A stretch of 64,000 nucleotides of DNA from Rhizosaccharibacter radicis (lineage in GTDB: Bacteria > Pseudomonadota > Alphaproteobacteria > Acetobacterales > Acetobacteraceae), in the NCBI GenBank assembly GCA_024508355.1, contig JAMZEJ010000005.1, positions 248,001 through 312,000 of the forward strand, written 5' to 3'. A model generated the notes under the pieces. That model was not told the origin of the DNA, did no database searches, and saw nothing but the letters and a program-made list of their open reading frames with translations. Positions within the stretch are counted from its first letter, which is position 1. Each line of letters opens with the position of its first letter. The translations under genes and the position numbers were made by a program. Positions 55,669 through 64,000 of the stretch are shown piece after piece.

Positions 55669-56781
55669 ATGGACAGCAACGACCTCAACAAGGCAGGCGC
55701 CGCGCTGCTGGTGGCCCTGCTGGCGGCCGGGGGGGCCGCCCTGCTGGGTGACGTGCTGGTGCCACCGGCGGCGCCGATCCCGCCCGCCTTCACCATCGGG
55801 GCGCCGGCCGGGTCCGGCACGGCACCAAGCGCCGCCGCGACGCCGTCCGGCGGGATCGCGCCGATCGCCGACCGGCTCGCGCATGCGGACGCTTCCCGCG
55901 GCCATGCGGTGGCGGCAGCGCTTTGCTCGGCCTGCCACAGCCTGGAGAAGAACGGCGAGACCATGGTGGGTCCGCCGCTGTGGAACGCGTTCGGACGGCC
56001 GATCGCCGAGGTCGCGGATTACGTCTTCTCGCCGGCGCTGAAGGCCCATCACGGTCGCTGGACGGCGGAAGCCCTGGATTCCTGGCTGCTGCGTCCGCAG
56101 GATTTCGCGCCCGGCACCCGCATGGGCTTCGCCGGCATCCCGGACGCCGCCAAGCGGGCGGACGTGGTGGCGTTTCTTGAAACGCTGTCCGATGCCGGAA
56201 AGGACGATGGCGCCCACGCGACGGCGGCAGGACCCGCGACGGCCGCGGCGAGCGCACCGGGAAGCTCGCCGGCAAGCGCGGCGCTCCCTACCGGTCGGCC
56301 GGTGCCGGGCCCGGCGGTGCAAGGCGCATCGGGCCACACGTCGGCCGATGCTCGACCGCCCGTCGCCCCCGCCGGTCCGCAGGGCCCGGGATCGCCCCCA
56401 TCGGATGCGAAGCCGTCCTCCGCGACTTCCGACGCCGCGTTCGCCGCGCTGGTGGACGGAGCGGACCCGAACCATGGCGAGGCCCTGGCGGCCGCGAGCT
56501 GCGGCATGTGCCACAGCTTCGACAAGGACGGGCCCGACATGATGGGCCCGGCACTGCACGACGCATTCGACGCCCCGGTCGCCGCGCGGTCCGGATACGC
56601 CTATTCCCCCGCCCTCCGGTCGCACGGCGGCCGGTGGACGATCGAAGCGCTGGATGGCTGGCTGCGCGACCCTCGGGCGACGGTGCCCGGCACGCGGATG
56701 ATGTTTCCCGGCCTGCCGTCCGCCCCGGACCGCGCCGCCGTGATCGCGTTCCTCCGGAGCCTGCGGGCGCCGCCCCGCTGA
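55669..56781 (+). CDS. Membrane-anchored dihaem cytochrome c
   Basis: A 370-residue periplasmic electron carrier. An uncleaved N-terminal helix (residues 9-28) anchors two CycM-like class I cytochrome c domains, with haem sites CSACH (86-90) and CGMCH (278-282) and axial methionines in GTRMGF and GTRMMF. About 75 Pro/Ala-rich residues link them. The two domains share VGPPLWNAFGR/MGPALHDAF and HHGRWTAEALDSWL/HGGRWTIEALDGWL, showing internal duplication. It depends on the ccm genes of this window. Divergent from pheA. Confidence 0.93.
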   Translation: MDSNDLNKAGAALLVALLAAGGAALLGDVLVPPAAPIPPAFTIGAPAGSGTAPSAAATPSGGIAPIADRLAHADASRGHAVAAALCSACHSLEKNGETMVGPPLWNAFGRPIAEVADYVFSPALKAHHGRWTAEALDSWLLRPQDFAPGTRMGFAGIPDAAKRADVVAFLETLSDAGKDDGAHATAAGPATAAASAPGSSPASAALPTGRPVPGPAVQGASGHTSADARPPVAPAGPQGPGSPPSDAKPSSATSDAAFAALVDGADPNHGEALAAASCGMCHSFDKDGPDMMGPALHDAFDAPVAARSGYAYSPALRSHGGRWTIEALDGWLRDPRATVPGTRMMFPGLPSAPDRAAVIAFLRSLRAPPR

Positions 56782-57070
56782 GGAGTCGGGCGAGCCGCGG
56801 CTCGCGATTACGGTCCTGGGGAACGTTTCGACCGCAGGTCGGAATGGTGGTCGATGGCCCGTCCGGTCCTGCGGCGAGCGATGACCTGTCCTCGGCGGCG
56901 ACCAAACGATCGCGGCGGCCCCGATATACCCGGCGTCCAGGAAGGCCGAAACTCCCCGGCAAGCAACGGCGGCCACGGGGCCTTACCTTGACCCGCCGCC
57001 CCGATCCCCTGCTCACGCGGGCGCGGCCACGCTACATGCTTCCGCGAGATCCGTTCCCGGAGTTCCAGCC

Positions 57071-57880
57071 ATGCTCGACCCCGTCACCCGCGACCGCGCC
57101 CTTCAGGCCGCCGAGGCCGCCGTCGAGGTGGCAGGCAGCGTGATCCGGCCGTTCTTCCGTTCGGGGATCGCCACGCACACCAAGGACGACCGCAGTCCCG
57201 TCACGATCGCCGATCGCACCGCCGAGCGGGTAATGCGCGCCGTTCTGACCGAGCGCATGCCCGAGGCAGGCATCCTCGGCGAGGAGTTCGGGCTGGAACA
57301 ACCGGAGGCGAGGCTGCGCTGGGTGCTGGACCCCCTGGACGGGACGCGCGCCTTCATCACCGGCCGCCCCACCTTCGGCATCCTCCTGGCGCTGCTGGTC
57401 GACGACGAGCCGGTGCTGGGCCTGATCGACCAGCCGGTGCTGCGCGAGCGCTGGACGGGAGTGGCGGGCCGACCCACGCGATTCACCGGCCCCTTCGGCG
57501 GTGGCACGGCAGGCATCGCCACCACCCGGCGCGGGATGGCGCTGTCGGAAGCGGAACTCTCCTGCACTGCGCCGGGCATGATGGACGACCGGACGCGCCC
57601 GGGCTTCCAGCGCCTGGAGGCGGCGGTCAGGCGGTCCTCCTGGGGGGGTGATTGCTACGGCTACGGCCTGCTGGCCCTGGGACAGATCGACGTGGTGGCC
57701 GAACGCGACATGAAGCCGTGGGACTGGGCGGCGCTGGTGCCGGTGGTGGAAGGCGCCGGCGGCCGGATCACCGACTGGTCCGGCCGCCCGCTCCGCGCCG
57801 ACGGGGACGGCAGCGTGCTGGCGGTGGGGGATCCGGCGCTGCTGGCGCCGTGCGTCGCCTGCCTGTCCGCCGCGGCGTAG
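57071..57880 (+). CDS. hisN: Inositol-monophosphatase family, probable histidinol-phosphatase
   Basis: A 269-residue Mg-dependent phosphatase with GEEFG, the metal site DPLDGTRAFITGRP and WDWAALVPVVEGAGG. The FITGRPTFG and WGGDCYGY segments are those of the HisN-type histidinol-phosphatase branch common in alphaproteobacteria, where no HisB-N domain exists. Inositol or 3'-phosphoadenosine phosphatase activity is less likely. It lies 126 bases before serA on the same strand. Confidence 0.88.
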   Translation: MLDPVTRDRALQAAEAAVEVAGSVIRPFFRSGIATHTKDDRSPVTIADRTAERVMRAVLTERMPEAGILGEEFGLEQPEARLRWVLDPLDGTRAFITGRPTFGILLALLVDDEPVLGLIDQPVLRERWTGVAGRPTRFTGPFGGGTAGIATTRRGMALSEAELSCTAPGMMDDRTRPGFQRLEAAVRRSSWGGDCYGYGLLALGQIDVVAERDMKPWDWAALVPVVEGAGGRITDWSGRPLRADGDGSVLAVGDPALLAPCVACLSAAA

Positions 57881-58006
57881 ATCGCGGCCGCCCTCCCCTC
57901 CCCCGCTCCCGTGGGAGGATGGCAGCCATAACCGCCGGCCCGCTATCAAGGACGGGCACGATCCGCTAGGGGCTTCGGTTCGATCGCCGAAGGAGTTCGA
58001 CCGCCG

Positions 58007-59251
58007 ATGGCCAGCCCTCTTTCACTGCCCAAGGACCTGATCCGCATCCTGCTGCTGGAAGGCGTGCACGACAGCGCGGTGGAAGCGTTCGCGTCCGCCG
58101 GCTACGCCACCGTGACCCGGCTGCCGCGCGCGCTGGACGGCGAGGCGCTGGCCGAGGCGCTGGAAGGGGTGCACATCCTGGGGATCCGCTCGCGCACGCA
58201 GGTGACGCCGGAGATCGTCGCGGCGGCGGACAAGCTGTTCGCCATCGGCTGCTTCTGCATCGGCACCAACCAGGTGGCGCTCGGCGACACCGCCATCCGT
58301 GGCATCCCCGTGTTCAACGCGCCCTTCAGCAACACCCGCAGCGTGGCCGAGCTGGTGATGGGCCAGATCGTGATGCTGATGCGGCGCATCTTCCCCAAGT
58401 CGATCGGCGCGCACGCCGGGGAATGGGACAAGTCGGCCGCCGACAGCTGGGAGGTGCGCGGCAAGACGCTGGGCATCGTCGGCTATGGCTCGATCGGCTC
58501 CCAGCTCTCGGTGCTGGCCGAGGCCTTCGGCATGCGGGTGGTCTATTACGACGTGGTGGACAAGCTGCCGCACGGCAACGCGTTGCCGGCTCCCAGCCTC
58601 AACGTGCTGCTGGCGCAGAGCGACGTGGTGAGCCTTCATGTTCCCGAAACGCCGGAAACCAACGGCATGTTCGGCGACGGGCAGATCCGGATGATGAAGC
58701 CGGGCTCCTTTCTCATCAACAACGCCCGCGGCCATGTGGTGGACATCGACGCGCTGGCGCAGGCGTTGCGCAGCCGCCACCTGCTCGGCGCCGCGGTGGA
58801 CGTGTTTCCGCGCGAACCGCGTTCCAACGCCGACCGCTTCGTGTCGCCGCTGCAAGGCCTCGACAACGTCATCCTCACGCCGCACATCGGTGGCTCCACC
58901 GCGGAAGCGCAGGAGCGGATCGGCGTGGAGGTCGCCCGCAAGCTGGTCGAGTACTCCGACGTCGGCGCCACCTTCGGGGCGGTGAACTTCCCGCAGGTGC
59001 AGCTTCCCACCCGCCCGCGGGGAACGCGCTTCATGCACGTGCATCGCAATGCGCCTGGCATCCTGAGCCGCATCAACGAGATCTTCTCCGGCATCGGCGC
59101 CAACATCACCGCGCAATACCTGCAAACGGACGGGGAGCTCGGCTACGTGGTGGTGGAAGCCGAAACCCCGCGCAGCGAGGACGCCGGCATCCTGGACGCG
59201 ATGCGCGCCCTGAACGGGACCATCCGCGCCCGGCTGCTCTACCAGCGCTGA
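58007..59251 (+). CDS. serA: D-3-phosphoglycerate dehydrogenase
   Basis: First step of serine synthesis. The 414-residue enzyme is of the Escherichia-like type with one C-terminal ACT domain (about residues 340-414; HRNAPGILSRINEIFS) binding serine. Motifs: GYGSIGSQ for NAD, NNARG with the catalytic Arg, the Glu in FPREP, and LTPHIGGST with the His. AAGGAG lies 13 bases before the ATG. Preceded by hisN. Confidence 0.97.
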   Translation: MASPLSLPKDLIRILLLEGVHDSAVEAFASAGYATVTRLPRALDGEALAEALEGVHILGIRSRTQVTPEIVAAADKLFAIGCFCIGTNQVALGDTAIRGIPVFNAPFSNTRSVAELVMGQIVMLMRRIFPKSIGAHAGEWDKSAADSWEVRGKTLGIVGYGSIGSQLSVLAEAFGMRVVYYDVVDKLPHGNALPAPSLNVLLAQSDVVSLHVPETPETNGMFGDGQIRMMKPGSFLINNARGHVVDIDALAQALRSRHLLGAAVDVFPREPRSNADRFVSPLQGLDNVILTPHIGGSTAEAQERIGVEVARKLVEYSDVGATFGAVNFPQVQLPTRPRGTRFMHVHRNAPGILSRINEIFSGIGANITAQYLQTDGELGYVVVEAETPRSEDAGILDAMRALNGTIRARLLYQR

Positions 59252-59454
59252 CCCGCTCCCGGCCGGCCTCGCCGCCGAGGAGCGGCGGTTGAGGATTGCT
59301 TCACTTTTGGCGGGCTAACATCGGATCCTCGGCGGTCCTGTCGACGGGGCGTATCCCGCGCCCGGAGGGGCTGCCCGCGTGGTGGGCGGGAGCGAGCCGG
59401 GGTTGCCACGCGCATCCCGCCGCGACGCCAGCCCGAGCCCGGAGCCGGACGGTC

Positions 59455-60564
59455 TTGAGCAGCATCCTCACCCGTTCCTGGGCGGCGGACGTGCCGGCGC
59501 CGCGGCCGGACGGACCGGCGGATCCCGGCGTGCTGGTGCCGTTCACCGCCCCGCAACTCAGCGGCGTGCGGGCGCGACGCCACGACGCGCCGGTGGAATA
59601 TCTCCTGCCGAACCTCGCCGGCGGCCGCGGCACCTATGTGGCTCCCTGGCCCATGGTGGCCGAGCTGACCGGGCCTTCCCTGCACGACATCGTGCTGGCG
59701 CAGCGCCTGGCGGCCCAGCCGCTGCTGTCGCCAGCCATCGTGCGGGAACAGGCGCGACTGGTCGCGCTTGAAGGCTATGCCGGCCGCGCGGCCGCGCTGG
59801 AAGCGGCCCGGGGCCGGGACAGCATCGCGGCGGATGCCGCCACCTTGCGCGGCGGGCTGGTGTCGGTGCTGCTTCACCGTGCCGGGCTGGACCGCCGCGG
59901 CCTGCCGGCCGACCCCCAGACCGCGCCGGTCCGGGAGATCGCCAGGCTCATCGGCTGGGAGCCATCGCAGCTCGACGGGGTGCTGGGCGGCATCGCGGAC
60001 GCGTTCCTGTCCGTCGGCACCGCGAGCGCCCCACGCCGGATGCGTCGTTTGCTGCGCCTCATGACCGAGGTGCTGCCGTCCATGGAAGAGGAACAGGCGC
60101 GCCTGTCGCACGACCACGGCACGGACGCGGCCCGGCCCCACCTTCCGTCGCAGCTGCTCCGGCGCCTCGCGAGCGATCTGGCCCAGGCCATCGCCCAGGC
60201 CAACAGCTTCCTGTCGGGAATCGACCGGACGCTGGCCGATCCGGGGATGCTGATCGATTTCTTCCGGACCGACGCGATCGCCGCCGCGGCGCCGGTCGCG
60301 GCGATGGACAACCTGCTCGACGGCTGGGACCGCGTTTGTTTGTCCTGGCAGCATGCCGGCACCGTGTCGGAACGACATGCGCTGATCCCCATTATGGGGC
60401 TTTATGCAGGCGGCAGACCGCAGCCGGACGGTGGCGGCAAGGGAAGCTACGCCCCGCCGCCCTTCCTGGACACCGGCCAGGGCGGCGCCGCCCTGATTTC
60501 GATGCGTTCCCGGAACGAACACGTAAGGGCCAGGGAACTGGCGCTCGACCATGACCCCTCCTGA
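59455..60564 (+). CDS. Uncharacterised protein, first of a coupled pair
   Basis: A 369-residue soluble, mainly helical protein without signal or membrane segments and without cysteine-rich or nucleotide motifs. The conserved-looking part starts at VPFTAPQLSGVRARR. The frame is open back to 59296, but the upstream part is Trp/Arg-rich; the TTG at 59455 with GGAG 10 bases before it is a plausible start, and a later one is possible. The last 14 bases overlap the next gene. I do not recognise a family. Confidence 0.65.
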   Translation: MSSILTRSWAADVPAPRPDGPADPGVLVPFTAPQLSGVRARRHDAPVEYLLPNLAGGRGTYVAPWPMVAELTGPSLHDIVLAQRLAAQPLLSPAIVREQARLVALEGYAGRAAALEAARGRDSIAADAATLRGGLVSVLLHRAGLDRRGLPADPQTAPVREIARLIGWEPSQLDGVLGGIADAFLSVGTASAPRRMRRLLRLMTEVLPSMEEEQARLSHDHGTDAARPHLPSQLLRRLASDLAQAIAQANSFLSGIDRTLADPGMLIDFFRTDAIAAAAPVAAMDNLLDGWDRVCLSWQHAGTVSERHALIPIMGLYAGGRPQPDGGGKGSYAPPPFLDTGQGGAALISMRSRNEHVRARELALDHDPS

Positions 60565-61834
60565 CCGTCCACGATCCACTCCCGCCGCGATCCATGTCCG
60601 GGGCTTGTCGCAAGAGCTGCGGCATGCGAGCGACAACAAGATCCTCCAGGTCACGCGGATGGTGGACATGCTGCCCGAACGGGGGCCGGCCGACCTGCTG
60701 CTTGAGCCTGTCCGGGCGCGGCTCGCGATGCTGCGCCCTGTCCGGCCAATGACGCGGCTTCGTCTGCTGCTGACGCCGGCCGATCCCGTGCTGGTGCCGG
60801 CCAAGTCCTGGCATCCGGACGCCCTTACCCTGCCGCGCTCCATCATCGCGCCCCTGGTGTCCCTCATCGCGCCCACGCCGGAAGATGTGCGCGGGCTCAA
60901 CGGCCAGGTCCCCGGTGACGTGTCCGACGGCGCGGCCCTCACCAGATTGGGCGCACCGTTATGGGCCGATACCGCGCGCCGCCTGACGGAGCGTGACCTT
61001 CCCGCCGCATGGTCCAGCCGGGAATGGCAAGCGCAACACGGCTTGACGGTGACCGTTCTGGCTCCGCTGTTGCGGGCGCTCCGGTTGCTGCTGGAACAGG
61101 CGGTGACGTTGCGCCAGATGCCGACGCTGTCGGACGCGCCGCTTGAAGCGTCGCTCGCGGAGGTTCTGGCGGCAGGATCGGCGGCGGGTCCCCTGGGTTG
61201 GGGCGTGATGCTCGCCATGGTGCTGGGCACCTGCCGCGCCGAACTCGTGATGCCCATCATGCAGCGCTTCATGCGCGACCAGCGGCTCGCCGGGCCGTAT
61301 GCGGCCGGACTCGAGAAGGCCGCGAAGGAGATGCTGGACCGGATCGAGGACCGGATCGACGCGATTCTTCCGGAAGCGCCGCTCGACGCCGCTCTCGCTT
61401 CCGAGCGGATCGCCCTGGCGGAGAAGGTCGGCGGCTTCAACAGGCTCGACCAGCGGCCGCCCGAGGAACAGCGTCGCACGTCCCGCCTGCGCTTGAAGCT
61501 GATCGAAACCAATCATGCCCTGTTCGAACGTAGCCTGAGAGCGAGACTGCTGCCGCCCGTGGGCACCGCGGTGATGCCCGCGACCGGCGATCCCGGAGCG
61601 CGGGACGAAACGGTTCACACTCTGGAAGCGGAAGCGCAGCACTTGCGAGGCTTGGCCATCGCCGCGAAACGGCTGGGCGATGGGGAACGCTACGAGCGGC
61701 TGCTGCAGGAAGCCGCCGCCCGCTACGCCGCGCCGCCCCGGGCGGAGTCGCTGCCGCTGGTGGACAGGATGCGCCTGGTGGAACTGTTCGCAGGACCCGA
61801 GGCCGCGTGGGCGATGAGGCCGCCGGCACCTTGA
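60551..61834 (+). CDS. Uncharacterised protein, second of a coupled pair
   Basis: A 427-residue protein, helical and soluble by composition. Early segments are HVRGLSQELRHASDNKILQVTRMVD and a Pro-rich LLLTPADPVLVPAKSW; a hydrophobic helix around WGVMLAMVLGT lies near residue 220; the C-terminal 100 residues read like a coiled or TPR-like tail (EAEAQHLRGLAIAAKRLGDGERYERLLQEAAARY). No known catalytic motif is seen. It overlaps the previous gene by 14 bases, so the two probably act together. Confidence 0.7.
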   Translation: MTPPDRPRSTPAAIHVRGLSQELRHASDNKILQVTRMVDMLPERGPADLLLEPVRARLAMLRPVRPMTRLRLLLTPADPVLVPAKSWHPDALTLPRSIIAPLVSLIAPTPEDVRGLNGQVPGDVSDGAALTRLGAPLWADTARRLTERDLPAAWSSREWQAQHGLTVTVLAPLLRALRLLLEQAVTLRQMPTLSDAPLEASLAEVLAAGSAAGPLGWGVMLAMVLGTCRAELVMPIMQRFMRDQRLAGPYAAGLEKAAKEMLDRIEDRIDAILPEAPLDAALASERIALAEKVGGFNRLDQRPPEEQRRTSRLRLKLIETNHALFERSLRARLLPPVGTAVMPATGDPGARDETVHTLEAEAQHLRGLAIAAKRLGDGERYERLLQEAAARYAAPPRAESLPLVDRMRLVELFAGPEAAWAMRPPAP

Positions 61835-61959
61835 GCGCTTCCGTGCGTCCGTGCGGAACCCTTCACCGTCGCTTAAGCTCCACGTCCTAGGCTCGTCGGA
61901 GCACGGCCCCCGGGAGCCGGGATTTCGATCGCTGCGCGCCAGAAAGGCCACCGACGGGC

Positions 61960-63453
61960 ATGACCATCGCTTGCGTCCAGAGCTTCAGCTTCGTGGGCAT
62001 CACCGCCGTGCCTGTGCAGGTGCAGGTCCAGATTTCCAATGGTCTGCCGGCCTTCCTGCTCGTGGGACTGGCCGACAAGGCCGTCGGCGAAGCGCGCGAA
62101 CGCGTCCGTGCGGCGCTCACCGCGATGGGCCTGTCGCTGCCGCCCAAGCGGGTTCTGATCAATCTCGCCCCGGCGGACCTCCAGAAGGAGGGCAGCCATT
62201 TCGATCTGCCGATCGCGCTGGCGGTTCTGGCGGCGATGGAGGTGCTGCCGCGGGAAGAGCTTGCCGGTTTCGCCGCACTCGGGGAGATGTCCCTGGACGG
62301 CCGCCTGAACCCGGTGACCGGCGTGCTGCCTGCCGCGCTCGCGGCGTCGGCCGCGGATCTCGGGTTGATCTGCCCGGAGCGACAGGGCGGCGAAGCGGCA
62401 TGGGCCGGACGCATCGAGGTGCTGGCCGCGCCGGATCTCCTGTCGCTGGTCAATCACTTCAAAGGGCAACAGGTACTGACGCCGCCGGAAACGGCGGGAA
62501 TCGCCGCGAGGGAGAAGTGCCCGGACCTATCCGACGTCCGCGGCATGGAGGTAGCGAAGCGAGCGATCGAGATCGCCGCCGCCGGCGCCCACAGCATGAT
62601 GATGATCGGGCCGCCCGGCGCCGGTAAGTCAATGCTGGCCGCACGCCTCCCCGGCCTCCTGCCCGACCTGACGAGCGCGGAAGCGCTGGAGGTCAGCATG
62701 ATCCACAGCATCGCCGGGCTGCTGGAAGGCGGCCGCTTGCTGACGCGGCCGCCTTTCCGCGAGCCGCACCATTCCGCGACCCAGGCGGCGATCGTCGGCG
62801 GCGGTCCCCGTGCGAAGCCCGGCGAGGTGAGCTTGGCCCATCGCGGCGTGCTTTTTCTCGACGAGTTGCCCGAACTGCCCCGCGCCTCGCTCGAGGCGCT
62901 GCGGGCCCCGATCGAGACCGGACGCACCACCATCGCCCGCGCGGCCGCGCACGTGACCTATCCGGCACGGTTCCAGCTCGTGGCCGCGATGAACCCCTGC
63001 CGGTGCGGACATCTCGGTGATCCAGGCCGTGAATGTCGCCGAGCGCCCCGGTGCGGCGAGGAGTACACGGGCAAGCTGAGCGGTCCGATGCTCGATCGCA
63101 TCGACATCACGGTATCGATGCAGCCGGTGTCTCCCGCCGAGATCGCCCGGGCGCCGATGGGCGAGAGCAGTGCCGTCGTCGCCGCCCGGGTGGCCGCCGC
63201 CCGCGCCCGGCAGCATCTCCGGCAGGACGGGATGCACAACATGGAAGCATCGCCGGATGGGTTCCGGATCGCTGAAGAAGGTCGGCTCCTGGCGGAACAG
63301 GCCGCCGACCGTCTGCGCCTGTCCGGACGCGGCTTCACCCGGTTGCTGCGAGTGGCGCGCACCATCGCCGACCTCGCCGACACCGACGACGTGCATCGCG
63401 CGCACGTCGCTGAAGCCCTCAGCTTCCGTCAGCGCATCCACACGCACGCGTGA
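61960..63453 (+). CDS. YifB/ComM family Mg-chelatase-like AAA ATPase
   Basis: A 497-residue ATPase: N-terminal Lon-like ChlI domain (PAFLLVGLADKAVGEARERV, ALGEMSLDGRL), a Mg-chelatase AAA module with Walker A GPPGAGKSM and Walker B VLFLDELPE, and a C-terminal helical domain. An internal four-cysteine cluster (CRCGHLGDPGRECRRAPRC) is typical. In competent bacteria the homologue ComM drives branch migration during transformation. Stands alone after the orphan pair. Confidence 0.95.
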   Translation: MTIACVQSFSFVGITAVPVQVQVQISNGLPAFLLVGLADKAVGEARERVRAALTAMGLSLPPKRVLINLAPADLQKEGSHFDLPIALAVLAAMEVLPREELAGFAALGEMSLDGRLNPVTGVLPAALAASAADLGLICPERQGGEAAWAGRIEVLAAPDLLSLVNHFKGQQVLTPPETAGIAAREKCPDLSDVRGMEVAKRAIEIAAAGAHSMMMIGPPGAGKSMLAARLPGLLPDLTSAEALEVSMIHSIAGLLEGGRLLTRPPFREPHHSATQAAIVGGGPRAKPGEVSLAHRGVLFLDELPELPRASLEALRAPIETGRTTIARAAAHVTYPARFQLVAAMNPCRCGHLGDPGRECRRAPRCGEEYTGKLSGPMLDRIDITVSMQPVSPAEIARAPMGESSAVVAARVAAARARQHLRQDGMHNMEASPDGFRIAEEGRLLAEQAADRLRLSGRGFTRLLRVARTIADLADTDDVHRAHVAEALSFRQRIHTHA

Positions 63454-63497
63454 TCCGGGATAACAGGAACAAAACGCGCACAGAGCGTTGAGCCGAC

Positions 63498-63731
63498 ATG
63501 AGCAACAACCCGAAAGCACCGGCGGACGAGCAGGCAGTGCCGTCGAACGCCGAGAAAGACCCCGATAACTGGACCACGGGTGGCGAGACCATGACCGGCG
63601 CCCAGGCCTCGTATCTACGCACCCTGTCGGAAGAAGCAGGCGAGCCGTTCGACGAGACATTGTCGAAGGCCGATGCGTCGAAGCGGATCGATGAGCTTCA
63701 GGCAGCCACCGGGCGAGGCAAGAACCACTGA
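63498..63731 (+). CDS. DUF3072 domain protein
   Basis: A 77-residue acidic protein with the DUF3072 core DPDNWTTGGETMTGAQASYL, followed by SEEAGEPFDETLSKADASKRIDEL. This is a small helix-turn family of unknown function, with the DPDNWTTG and QA-x-YL-x-TL-x-EEA signature. It starts 44 bases after yifB, possibly on the same transcript. The last 269 bases of the window show nothing I can support. Confidence 0.88.
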   Translation: MSNNPKAPADEQAVPSNAEKDPDNWTTGGETMTGAQASYLRTLSEEAGEPFDETLSKADASKRIDELQAATGRGKNH

Positions 63732-64000
63732 CCGGAAAGCCGGCAATCACCGGTACGCCATCGGTGGGTCCGGGGATCACCGGAACTAGTGTTTCCTGGT
63801 TCGGGCCGATCGGCTCGCGACCCTCGCACGATGCCTGCAGACGATGCTTGAAGCCGCAAGACTGGCGGATGCCGGATTATGCGCGCTTCCGGAAGCACAC
63901 GTATAATCCGGCCGTCCCGGCCCCAGGGCACTCGTCAGCACCTCCGCGGCCATGACCCGAGAGCATCGGGGCTTCACCCGGAACCCGGCCTGCTCAACAG

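Overview
The window is a high-GC (roughly 70 percent by eye) chromosomal segment from an alphaproteobacterium, most likely a member of the Acetobacteraceae. The case rests on a glycine-succinate type 5-aminolevulinate synthase, a system I cytochrome c maturation cluster, the order aroA-cmk-rpsA with a class II EPSP synthase, a FYDLN zinc-ribbon protein, a DUF1674 succinate dehydrogenase assembly factor, and a levansucrase whose catalytic and disulfide residues have the same spacing as in Gluconacetobacter LsdA. I see no phage, transposase, integrase, CRISPR array, rRNA or tRNA. Most of the window is core metabolism and information processing.

Layout. 0.4-6.2 kb: a 2-hydroxyacid dehydrogenase, a 51-residue membrane protein convergently overlapping an EcsC-family gene, an XRE regulator, a small secreted protein, a YciI-EVE pair and hemA. 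6.9-12.8 kb: ccmCDEFGHI; ccmA and ccmB are not here. 12.8-15.7 kb: a membrane protein with an HExxH motif, a secreted PNGase A-like amidase, and a divergent SdhAF4/DUF1674 gene. 15.7-18.6 kb: a leftward operon (DUF1826-like, COG0523 GTPase, DUF6525-like, membrane protein) behind an AT-rich 38-bp dyad that looks like a Zur operator. 18.6-22.1 kb: a ribose-type ABC transporter. 22.3-28.7 kb: rpsA, a membrane protein, cmk, aroA, and divergently the FYDLN protein and a secreted protein.

29-36 kb: an EamA exporter, a flavin disulfide reductase, a translationally coupled pair of paralogous di-iron ferritin-like proteins, a DUF2946-like protein, and folB next to a pteridine-reductase-like SDR. 36.4-41.6 kb: dnaX-ybaB-recR, with the small SRP RNA just upstream of dnaX, and divergent nudC. 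41.7-48 kb: levansucrase, a LysR regulator, an MFS transporter and argS. 48.6-54.1 kb: an LLM oxidoreductase, then a leftward polyol/sugar operon (transaldolase-like, SDR, PfkB kinase, SDR) divergent from a SorC regulator, with two adjacent 20-bp repeats in between. 54.5-63.7 kb: pheA, a dihaem cytochrome c, a HisN-type phosphatase, serA, two coupled genes of unknown function, a YifB/ComM AAA protein and a DUF3072 protein.

The parts I find least explained are the tandem ferritin-like pair, the Zur-box operon with its unknown members, the PNGase A-like enzyme, and the coupled orphan pair before yifB. I did not find an obviously new defence or mobile system.
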